Shown here piece by piece: positions 43,773 through 52,500 of a stretch of 64,000 nt of DNA. The notes below the pieces were generated by a model. That model did no database searches. It was not told where the DNA came from and saw only the letters and a program-made list of their open reading frames with translations. Each line of letters starts with the position of its first letter. The stretch's first letter is position 1. Both the position numbers and the translations under genes were made by a program. The stretch is from Bacteroidia bacterium. Its GTDB lineage: Bacteria; Bacteroidota; Bacteroidia; B-17B0; Aurantibacillaceae. The stretch lies in the NCBI GenBank assembly GCA_022842625.1, contig JALHPG010000001.1, positions 124,001 through 188,000 on the forward strand, read 5' to 3'.

Positions 43773-44384
43773 ATGAAACACTACTTGATAATTTTTATTT
43801 TTATTGTTTGCGCAAAACTTTCGGCACAAGAAATTGTTTCGTCAAGTAGTTCTATCGAATCGTGTGCAGACAGTGCTAATTGCTACACAGTAAAAGGTCC
43901 GGCTTATTTATTTTACGATGAAAGCAAAAACGATCTGTTTTTAAAAATTATGTTTTCTGATTTTAAACGACAAGGTGATACCGCTGATGTTTGGTTAAAT
44001 AGAACTTCAGACAGCATCTTATATTTTAAGGCCGATCTTCAAAAAGAACAATTTCCAACACTAAGCAATCAAAACACAAAAACAATTGAGCTTAACGGAC
44101 AAGTTTATTTTAATAATAAATGGAGAGATCAAAAGATAAACCTTTCCATTTTTAGTTCAGAAAACAGTATTGTAAATACCAGTAACACCAATGCAAATTT
44201 TAAGTACGATAATTATAAAGTCAATTTTAGTTTGCCCTTTGTACCCAAACAATTTAAAACCTACAAAAAATCACATTACACTAAACAAACTATTAGTATT
44301 AACATAACCATGGGCAGAATAAATTTGTTAAAACCCGGCATGGAAAACCTTTTAAAGGATATCTATTATCAGTCTTCGCACTAA
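43773..44384 (+). CDS. Exported protein of unknown function
   Basis: From ATG 43773 the product (203 residues) has a signal peptide (MKHYLIIFIFIVCAKLSAQ) and a beta-rich mature part that includes IELNGQVYFNNKWRDQKINLSI and SINITMGRINLLKPGM. The sequence is faintly like YceI-type lipid-binding barrels, but not enough to assign it. TACCTTTA at 43760-43767 lies just upstream of the start. It precedes a stretch with a palindromic repeat and then dus on the same strand. Confidence 0.6.
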   Translation: MKHYLIIFIFIVCAKLSAQEIVSSSSSIESCADSANCYTVKGPAYLFYDESKNDLFLKIMFSDFKRQGDTADVWLNRTSDSILYFKADLQKEQFPTLSNQNTKTIELNGQVYFNNKWRDQKINLSIFSSENSIVNTSNTNANFKYDNYKVNFSLPFVPKQFKTYKKSHYTKQTISINITMGRINLLKPGMENLLKDIYYQSSH

Positions 44385-44414
44385 CACTTTGCCTATCTAA
44401 TCTAACCGCATTGT

Positions 44415-44520
44415 CACATAGATTCAATTGATCTTGGCTTTCTTTTAAAGTTTACATAGTTGCCTCACTATTGTAAAGCCAAACCTATAGTTCTCTCTCA
44501 TTTTCCTATGTTTCTATGTG
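44415..44520. repeat. Inverted repeat pair in the gap before dus
   Basis: CACATAGA (44415-44422) and TCTATGTG (44513-44520) are perfect inverted copies 90 nt apart, and TTGGCTTT/AAAGCCAA (about 44434-44441 and 44475-44482) nest between them. The gap is non-coding. It may be a dispersed repeat or a structured RNA; nothing here decides. Confidence 0.35.
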
Positions 44521-44550
44521 GTTTAACAGCTTACTATTACCTTTTTTACC

Positions 44551-44558
44551 TACCTTTG
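44551..44558 (+). promoter_or_regulatory. -7 box abutting dus
   Basis: TACCTTTG matches TAnnTTTG and ends 4 nt before the GTG start at 44563, predicting a leaderless transcript. No obvious -33 element at the standard spacing. Confidence 0.45.
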
Positions 44559-44562
44559 CGCC

Positions 44563-45555
44563 GTGATAAAAATAGGCGACCATATTGAACTTCCTGATTT
44601 TCCCTTATTACTTGCTCCTATGGAGGATGTGAGCGATCCGCCGTTTAGAATGGTTTGCAAGCAATATGGTGCCGATCTGATGTATACTGAATTTATCAGT
44701 AGCGAGGGGCTTATTCGCGATGCCATTAAAAGCAGAAAAAAATTAGATATTTTTGATTACGAGCGTCCAATTGGTATTCAGATATTTGGGGGCGACGAAG
44801 AAGCAATGGCGCTTTCGGGTAAAATTGTAGATGCTGCCAACCCCGATATTGTAGATATTAATTTTGGTTGCCCTGTTAAAAAGGTTGTTTGCAAAGGTGC
44901 TGGTGCTGGTGTTTTAAAAGATGTTGATCTAATGGTGCGCTTAACCAAAGCGGTTATTAAAAGCACTAATTTACCCGTTACTGTTAAAACTCGCCTGGGT
45001 TGGGATGATGCAACCATTAATATTATGGAAGTAGCTGAGCGCTTGCAAGACATAGGCATTAAAGCATTAAGCATTCATGGGCGCACGCGCCAGCAAATGT
45101 ACAAGGGCTCTGCTAATTGGGCACCTATTGCAGAAGTAAAAAACAATCCACGCATAAAAATTCCCATTTTTGGTAATGGCGATATTGATAGTCCGAAAAA
45201 AGCTTTAGAGTATAAAAACAGATATGGCATTGATGGTATTATGATAGGCCGTGCTGCCATAGGCTATCCTTGGATATTTAACGAAATAAAACATTTTTTT
45301 GAAACCGGAGAGCATCTTCCAAAGCCAACCATTGTAAACCGAGTTGAAGTGTGCAAAACACATTTAGAAAAATCGGTTGAGTGGAAAGGCGAAAAATTAG
45401 GTCTTTTAGAGATGCGCAATCACTATTCTAATTACTTTAAAGGCATTCCAAATTTTAAAGAAACCAGAACAAAATTAGTTACCTTAAATTCTTCTTTAGA
45501 ATTATTTGACTTGTTAGACACAATACCGCAAATGCCCGACTTACAGGCTATTTAG
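44563..45555 (+). CDS. tRNA-dihydrouridine synthase
   Basis: This 330-residue FMN enzyme reduces uridines in tRNA D loops. It has LLAPMEDVSDPPFRMVCKQYGADLMYTEF, IQIFGGDEEAM, DINFGCPVKKVVCKGAGAGVL (catalytic Cys in the VCKGAGA segment), VTVKTRLGW, LSIHGRTRQQMYKGSANWAPI and IPIFGNGDIDSP with GIDGIMIGRAAIGYPWIF, the DusB-type pattern. The start is GTG at 44563, directly after a -7 box. Which D-loop position it modifies cannot be told. Confidence 0.94.
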   Translation: MIKIGDHIELPDFPLLLAPMEDVSDPPFRMVCKQYGADLMYTEFISSEGLIRDAIKSRKKLDIFDYERPIGIQIFGGDEEAMALSGKIVDAANPDIVDINFGCPVKKVVCKGAGAGVLKDVDLMVRLTKAVIKSTNLPVTVKTRLGWDDATINIMEVAERLQDIGIKALSIHGRTRQQMYKGSANWAPIAEVKNNPRIKIPIFGNGDIDSPKKALEYKNRYGIDGIMIGRAAIGYPWIFNEIKHFFETGEHLPKPTIVNRVEVCKTHLEKSVEWKGEKLGLLEMRNHYSNYFKGIPNFKETRTKLVTLNSSLELFDLLDTIPQMPDLQAI

Positions 45556-45696
45556 CTTAATTGCCCAATTAGTAATTTCATTTAAGGCGGCAACAAAACA
45601 TGCCTTGCAAGGGAAATTAGGCTTTGAGTGTTAAAAAAATATTTCCTACCACCATAAATATGTTCTAATTTTAGTATTACTTCGTATTAGTTTTTA

Positions 45697-47904
45697 ATGA
45701 AAATTATTTTAAAATATTCTTATATATTTTTGTTCGCTCTGTTCGTTTTGCATGGAGGAAGATCTTTTTCTCAAAAAAACCGAATTGATTCTTTATTGAA
45801 AGTTGTTAAGGGTTTAGGGGCAGAAATGTCTTCTTCGAGTTTAGACGATACGGTTAGAATTAAAGCTTTAATAGATCTAAGTAAGGAGTACGTTTTTAAT
45901 AGAGACTTTTCAAAATCCATTAAATATGCAAGTATTGCAAAGCTAATTTCCGAAAAACTCGTTACCGCCTTAGACATTTCAATATCTAAAACCTGGCTGG
46001 CAAACTCTTTACAAAGCATTGCCTTTACCTTCGAAAACCAGGAAAATTTCCCTAATGCACTTGCGCAATACAAAAAGGAATTAGTGTTAAGGGAAGCTAT
46101 TGGAGAAAAACACAGTATTTCAAAATGCCTAAATAAAATTGGCGAAATGTATAATTCGATGGATAATTTAGATGCCTCGTTAGAATATTATTACAAGGCG
46201 CTAAGCTTGATAGACGAGGTAAATTATAAAGACGACGTATTAACTATATACAATAATATTGGAATTGCTTACGACAGACAAAAAAATCATTCAAAATCTT
46301 TGGAGTATTATGTTAAGGTGCTAAACTTAAGTAAAGCAACAAATGACAAAAACACAATGGGTATTTGTTACTCTAACATTGGCACATTATATGCCGAAGA
46401 CGGGAAAAATTCTCAGGCCTTAGATTACTTTTTTAAATTTTTAAAAATCGCAGAGGAGTTAGGTAACAAAAAAAATATTGCCATAGCTTATTTAAACATC
46501 TCTAATGTATATGATGTTGAGGGTAATTATACTAAGTCTTTTGAAATGCAATTTAAGGCTATTAAGGTGTTTGAAGAATTAGGCAACCAGTCAGAACTAG
46601 CCTTAATTAAGGCAAACATTGGATCGTCCTATCTTTCTTTAGCGAAAACAACTTCCAATAAAAACGAAAAAGACAAAAGCCTTCGTGAATCTGAAAAGTA
46701 CCTAAAAGAATCGCTCATGCTGTACAAAAAAATTGGCCAAATAGAAAGCATAGGCCAGGTATATTATGATCTATCTGAATTAGCCATGCTAAGGGGAAAT
46801 TTTGAATCATCATTAAATGACTATAAGAATTATATTCTGTACAGAGATAGTTTAACGAAGTTGAAAGACAATGAAAAAAGCATTCGCGCTGAAATGAATT
46901 ACGAGTTTAATCAAAAAGAAAACTTATCTAAATTAGCTTTGGAAAAAAATCAGGCAGTTGCAAACGAAGAAAGCGAAAGACAAAAAAAAATACTATACCT
47001 ATTTGTTGTAGCCTTTGTTTTTACAGCCATTTTGGCCATTTTTATTTTCAGAAGTAACCGGAATAAACAAAAAGCTAATAGAATAATTACTCTCCAAAAA
47101 CAAGAGGTTGAACGACAGAAAAATTTAGCAGAAGAAAAACAAACACAGATACTTGCTAGTATTAATTATGCCAAGCGCATTCAAGATTCGGTTTTAATTT
47201 CTGAAGAAAAAATAACGGCTAATATTCCCAATCTATTTATTACTTATATTCCTAAGGATATTGTAAGTGGCGATTTTTATTGGTATTCAAAACAAGGGCA
47301 CGAGTCGTTTATTGTGGTGGCAGATTGCACAGGTCATGGGGTGCCGGGCGCATTTTTAAGCATGGTAGGCAGTACGCTTCTAAATGAAATAATTAATCAT
47401 AAAAAGGTGTTTGATCCTGCATTAATAATTAAAGAGCTTTCCATTGGATTATCGAACACATTTGTAAGTAAGGGCAAAGATGATTTCAACCAGGACGGCA
47501 TGGATATTTCGATCTGTAAGATCGATCACGAAACAAAAAAGCTATACTTTGCCGGCGCCAATCAACCAATATATCTGGTAGACAGCAAATCAACCAAAGA
47601 GATCAAGGCGCAAATAAGTTCCATCAACGGGATTTTTGCTTTAAATAAAAACGAAACTATCACCAACTTTGAGTGGGATCTAAAACCCGACACAATGGTG
47701 TATATGTCTACCGACGGATATGTTGATCAGATAGGCGAAATAACAAATAAGAAATTTTTAAGCTCCCGTTACGAAAAACTATTAAAAGAAATTAATGGTT
47801 TACCTATTGAAAAGCAAAATCAATTGCTGGAAGAAAACTTTGATGAATGGATGGGCGACTCAAAACAAATAGATGATGTTTTGGTAATTGGTTTTAGGAT
47901 CTAA
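45697..47904 (+). CDS. Membrane TPR protein with SpoIIE/PP2C phosphatase domain (SiaA-like role)
   Basis: This 735-residue protein has a signal peptide (1-25), TPR-like repeats over about 80-370 (NALAQYKKELVLREAIGE, SLEYYYKALSLIDE), a membrane helix at about 427-450 (ILYLFVVAFVFTAILAIFIF), a coiled coil and a C-terminal PP2C domain with VSGDFYWYSKQGH, VVADCTGHGVPGAFLSMVG, GMDISICKID, YMSTDGYVDQIG and IDDVLVIGF, which supply the metal Asp residues. The sensor part is periplasmic, so it likely couples an envelope signal to serine/threonine dephosphorylation. It converges on a SiaC/SiaB-like pair (overlap 4 nt), as SiaA serves SiaC in Pseudomonas. Confidence 0.88.
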   Translation: MKIILKYSYIFLFALFVLHGGRSFSQKNRIDSLLKVVKGLGAEMSSSSLDDTVRIKALIDLSKEYVFNRDFSKSIKYASIAKLISEKLVTALDISISKTWLANSLQSIAFTFENQENFPNALAQYKKELVLREAIGEKHSISKCLNKIGEMYNSMDNLDASLEYYYKALSLIDEVNYKDDVLTIYNNIGIAYDRQKNHSKSLEYYVKVLNLSKATNDKNTMGICYSNIGTLYAEDGKNSQALDYFFKFLKIAEELGNKKNIAIAYLNISNVYDVEGNYTKSFEMQFKAIKVFEELGNQSELALIKANIGSSYLSLAKTTSNKNEKDKSLRESEKYLKESLMLYKKIGQIESIGQVYYDLSELAMLRGNFESSLNDYKNYILYRDSLTKLKDNEKSIRAEMNYEFNQKENLSKLALEKNQAVANEESERQKKILYLFVVAFVFTAILAIFIFRSNRNKQKANRIITLQKQEVERQKNLAEEKQTQILASINYAKRIQDSVLISEEKITANIPNLFITYIPKDIVSGDFYWYSKQGHESFIVVADCTGHGVPGAFLSMVGSTLLNEIINHKKVFDPALIIKELSIGLSNTFVSKGKDDFNQDGMDISICKIDHETKKLYFAGANQPIYLVDSKSTKEIKAQISSINGIFALNKNETITNFEWDLKPDTMVYMSTDGYVDQIGEITNKKFLSSRYEKLLKEINGLPIEKQNQLLEENFDEWMGDSKQIDDVLVIGFRI

Positions 47905-48272
47905 ACTTCGTTAAAAATAAATTTCAACCCTGTTAGTTTTTCCAGTCTGGTTCCGGTTTGCATCATATCACCATCTCCAATATCGTAATTCCAATTAAGC
48001 TTAACAGTTTTTGTTTTTGCTAATTCATCAAACAATAAAATTATTCGCATTATTTGTTTTGTAGAAGCAGTACTTAAATAATCAAAATGAAAAACAACAT
48101 TTGTAATTTCTTTTGGCGATTTAAGATAATCTAATATATAGGCTACTAAAGGATCGTAAAAAATTATAGCATTTTCCGGCAGAGATCGTTTTGAGATCTC
48201 AAACACGCCTTTAAGATCATCAAACATTACATTTGGCGCATCCTCTGTTGCTTCTCGTTTTAATGTTGCCAT
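47901..48272 (-). CDS. SiaC-family regulatory phosphoprotein (DUF1987)
   Basis: This 123-residue protein has the DUF1987 pattern: VMFDDLKGVFEISKRSLPENAIIFYDPLVAYILDYLK, VVFHFDYLSTASTKQIMRII and LNWNYDIGDGDMMQTGTRLEKLTGLKFIF. In P. aeruginosa SiaC the threonine of the YxNTSS-type loop (Thr68) is phosphorylated by SiaB; here the matching loop is YLSTASTK with Thr at residue 68. SiaC proteins act as switches through their phosphorylation state. The gene follows the SiaB-like gene by 4 nt. Confidence 0.88.
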   Translation of the reverse strand: MATLKREATEDAPNVMFDDLKGVFEISKRSLPENAIIFYDPLVAYILDYLKSPKEITNVVFHFDYLSTASTKQIMRIILLFDELAKTKTVKLNWNYDIGDGDMMQTGTRLEKLTGLKFIFNEV

Positions 48273-48276
48273 TATA

Positions 48277-49401
48277 TTAATACTTAATATTTGCTTTTAT
48301 GATAATAAATGTTTTTTCGTTTAGGTAAGGAACCATTTCTATCTCTATTTTATTCTTACTTTTAAGTCTAATGTCAATAAACCCCAAGCCGGCCCCTTGC
48401 TTGTTTGCATCTTGTTCTAACAAAAGTGTTTCTAAATAAAGTTTTTCTATGGCCTCATCACCCAAAGAGTTCACATGATCAATTCTTTTTACGAGAGCTT
48501 CAATTTTCGAATTCTCAATATAGTTTCCTGTTATTAACGAACAAATATTATTATTATCTGCTACCATAAATAAACCCGGTCTGTCTTCGCTATTATTTAA
48601 TCCTGTAGCATGGTAACTGATGTTTTGAAGCAATTCGATCATAATGGAAACAGACGTTTTTTTAAAACTAAACTTTTCCGTTAAATACATGCTCCCTTCA
48701 GCCATTGACAGCAAACTCCTAACATTTTCGTGTTTAAACTGTCCTTGAAAAAAAATCTTTAAATTGTTATCTAAAACAACCTTATGTACATTCTCTACTA
48801 TATCAAACTTATCAGGTTCCGGCGAATTGGTGTCTAAATTCTGCCCCTCAGTTATTTTTGACTGAAAATAAAAGTAGGAGTTTTTTTCATCAAGTTTCTT
48901 AAAATCATAAGCAAGCTTATTCCCGCTCTTCCTCACCATTTCAATTAATCCCAAGCCTGCACCCCCTTTTTCAGAAAACCCTCCCGCACTCAACACTTCC
49001 TTTTGATACTCTTTCAATTCGTCGGCACTTAATGAATTTACTTTCGCAAGTTTTTGCGAAAGAGAAGGTATATGCTCGTTTTCAATAGCATTTCCCGAAC
49101 CTATCAGGTATCCTCCAGTAAATTTATGTATTGAAAAAAAACCGTCCATTAACCTGGCATCCTGACTTATTCCCTGGTGTCTGGTGATATTTTGCAGCGA
49201 TTCAACAATAATAAAATATACCTTTTTCTTCATCTTTAGCGATTCGCTCTCAACTTCCATATTAGTCTCAGCTAAAGATAAAATGCGTTCGGTTAAATCA
49301 TTAGTGAAATCGCCGTTGTACGCATAATTTAATTGGTAATTATTTAAAACATTAAATAATTCGGCGATTGATAGATATTTTTCATTTTTGGTCATTTCCA
49401 T
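48277..49401 (-). CDS. SiaB-like kinase, two copies fused in tandem
   Basis: From ATG 49401 the product (374 residues) holds two similar SiaB (DUF6272) domains. Each has a GHKL-type N-box and glycine motif: copy 1 YFIIVESLQNITRHQG and GGAGLGLIEMVRKSGNK (about 60-170), copy 2 IMIELLQNISYHATG and QGAGLGFIDIRLKSKNK (about 245-355). Known SiaB proteins are single-domain SiaC kinases. Both halves keep the Glu/Asn ATP-binding residues, so both may be active. TATGTTTG (49409-49416, - strand) lies 7 nt before the start. It is cotranscribed with siaC. Confidence 0.82.
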   Translation of the reverse strand: MEMTKNEKYLSIAELFNVLNNYQLNYAYNGDFTNDLTERILSLAETNMEVESESLKMKKKVYFIIVESLQNITRHQGISQDARLMDGFFSIHKFTGGYLIGSGNAIENEHIPSLSQKLAKVNSLSADELKEYQKEVLSAGGFSEKGGAGLGLIEMVRKSGNKLAYDFKKLDEKNSYFYFQSKITEGQNLDTNSPEPDKFDIVENVHKVVLDNNLKIFFQGQFKHENVRSLLSMAEGSMYLTEKFSFKKTSVSIMIELLQNISYHATGLNNSEDRPGLFMVADNNNICSLITGNYIENSKIEALVKRIDHVNSLGDEAIEKLYLETLLLEQDANKQGAGLGFIDIRLKSKNKIEIEMVPYLNEKTFIIIKANIKY

Positions 49402-49529
49402 AAACAATCAAACATACAATTTAATTACAAGTTATAAAAATTAAATTGAAAAACCGCTTAGTTTTAAGCTTAAGGTATTTTTGGCGAGTTCTTTTAAAAA
49501 TTTAATTATTAATTACCTAATTGATTAAT

Positions 49530-49537
49530 TATATTTG
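49530..49537 (+). promoter_or_regulatory. -7 box for the giant protein gene
   Basis: TATATTTG matches TAnnTTTG and ends 16 nt before the ATG at 49554. No -33 TTG at the usual distance is clear. It lies in the divergent gap with the SiaB-like gene. Confidence 0.4.
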
Positions 49538-49553
49538 GTTAAATAATTCACCT

Positions 49554-52500
49554 ATGCTTTTTAAGTTCTCAAAACAACTCCTAGCCTTAACTTTCTTAAT
49601 GTTATCTGTTTGCGGCTTTTCCCAAAAAGGAAGTCAATTGTCTAACGATACCGTAAAATTTATTTCCGATCTAAATAATTACTTTATCGAAAACACCTCT
49701 AACCGTTTAGAGGCAGAAACCTACATGCGCACATTTACAGAGCGCTGGGAACAAAATTATATTACCGGCTACTACAAAGAAGCTACTATTAAGGCCTGCA
49801 ACTTGATGGCTGTTAAACGTCTAAAGCCAAATCCTTATCTCATAGGTTATTTTTCTGCGCTCTACTCCTTTTTGGAAAAACAAATAGCTGCCGAAAAATA
49901 TATAAACTGGCAAATTTGTTTAGAAAAAATATTAGCAAAAAAAGGTGTTAGTGGCGTTCAGGAAATTTTGGTGCTTGGTGAAAACATGTTTAAATACAAC
50001 GCCTTTTATAAAACACCATCCTATGTATACTACTCCTACCAACCAAACTATAAATTTGAATACGACACCACTTTAAAAATTATTTTTAAGGATATTACTT
50101 TAATTGGTGTAAACCCACGCGGCGATAGTATTGCCGTTGAAGAAACACAGGGTGTGTACTACCCAAATACAGTAACCTTTGTTGGTAAAGGCGGTAAAAT
50201 TAGTTGGGAACGTTGCGGCCTAACTAAGGAGGTATATGCAACCATTAAGCGTTTTAATATAGACTGTAAAACAGGAAACTACACGAGTGATACTGCTACT
50301 TTTGTTGGTAAACAATTTTTTGACAAACCACAGGTTGGTAGATTTTCAGACAGGATCATAACCGAAAATGGCGAATTAACCTACCCTCGTTTTGATTCAT
50401 ATAGCAAACGTTTAGTTGTAAAAAATATTTATCCCGATGTTGATTACGATGGTGGTTTTGGTATGCGCGGGCCAAAATTTGTTGGTTCCGGAACAAATAG
50501 TAATCCTGCAAGAATTATTTTTAAAAGAAATGGGGTTAAATTTTTGGAGATCAGTTCGCGATCTTTTGGTATGGGTAAGGACAAGATCGTAGCAAACCCC
50601 GGCGCGGTTAAGTTTTTCCTTAATAAAGATACTATTTATCATCCGGGCTTAAGTTTTACCTACCAAGTAGAAAAACGTTTAGTTACTATTTTACGTGGCG
50701 ACGACGGCTTACAAAAAACACCCTTCTCGAATTCATTTCACAAATACGATATGTATTTTGAACAGATTCTTTGGCAGTTAGACCAGCCGATGATCGCATT
50801 TAATTTTTTACCGAATAACTTTCAAGGCGAAGCGTTTTTTGAATCTACCGATTTTTATACAAGAGAAAAATCAGAAACTATAAAAGGTAAAGAAACCATT
50901 AGCCCGGTTACTAAAATGATAGAATACTACAATGCCAATGAAAAGCCAGCTCAGTTCTCAGTTGTAGATTTTGCAAAATACATTAAATATTTAGCTGTAG
51001 ACCTCCGCCCAATAATTTTTAAAATGGCAATTTATGGTTTAATTTATTTTGATCCCGAAACGGATATGATCAAAGTTAAACAGCGTTTAATGGACTATGC
51101 TGATAATTTAAAACATAAACACGATTACGATATTATTACTTTACACTCAGTAACCCAGGGCAAAGATAACGCTTCGTTAAATCTACTCAATTATGATATA
51201 ACTGTTCGTGGTGTTAAGCAAGTATTACTAAGCGATACTCAAAAAGTTTTTATTTTCCCAAAGAACGGAGAAATGCTTCTTAAGAAAAATAGAGAAATCA
51301 ATTTTAGCGGAACTCTTTCGTCGGGTAAGTTTGAGTTTATTGGTAAAGACTTTATTTTTGATTACGAAGAGTTTAAGGTTAAAATGAAAACCATTGATTC
51401 TATAAAAATTTATGTTGAGGCCTTTGAACCGGATATTAACGGAAACATCCCGTTTAAAAAAGTACAAACTTTAATTGAGAACGTAAATGGTGAATTAAGG
51501 ATCGACGCGCCAAAAAACAAAAGCGGCTGGGGTCGAGCCCCTACCTTCCCTTCGTTTCAAAGCTTTAAAGAGAGTTATGCATTTTATGAAAAACGCAGTA
51601 TTTTTAAAAACGTATATAATAAAGATAAATTTTATTTTAAACTCGACCCATTTGCAATTGACAGCTTAGATAACTTCAGAAACGAAGGACTCCGATTTGA
51701 TGGAACATTTTCTTCCGCAGGAATCTTTCCTGATTTTAGAGAGGTTTTAACCTTACAAAAAGATTACTCGCTTGGTTTTATCAGGCAAACGCCCGCTGGA
51801 GGCTTTCCTATCTATGGCGGTAAAGGCAACTTCGATCAGGAAATTAGATTAAGTAATAAAGGATTACGCGGGGGTGGAGATCTTAATTTTAGCTCAAGCG
51901 CTTCAAAAGTACCAGACCTTATCTTTTTTCCCGATAGCGCAAATGGTAATGCAAGCACCTTTGATGTGAAAGAAGGCGATGCCCCCGAATTCCCAACTGC
52001 ACATGGCGATACAGTGCGCCTTCATTTTATGCCCTATAGGGATCTATTACAAGCCTTTGATATTAAAAAACCATTTATTGCGTATAAAGAAAAAATTACT
52101 TTCAAGGGTCGCTTTGACCTTACCTATAAAGAACTTACCGGAAACGGTAAAGCTGAATTTGAAAAAGCAGATCTTAGTTCGGGAAAGATATTATTTGTGA
52201 AACGTCGAATGTTTAGCGATACGTCCAACTTCCATCTAAAGGCTTTTGATGAAGATGGCTTTACTTTTAGTACCGTAAACGTAAATGCAAAAATTGATTT
52301 TGATGCTCGCGTTGGTGATTTTATAACTAATGGCGATGCCTCTTATGTAAAGTTCGATAAAAATCAATACATCGCTTATATGGATCGCTTTAAGTGGTAT
52401 ATGGATTCGGAAGAATTAGAACTGGGTGATACTCAGAAAAAAATTGATACAGACGCTTCTGAAAAAGGTTTAGACTTAGAGGGGCCACAATTTATAAGTA

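Noticed and set aside
45556-45696. Possible short gene or RNA between dus and the SpoIIE gene
   Set aside because: No frame above background length and no convincing structure.
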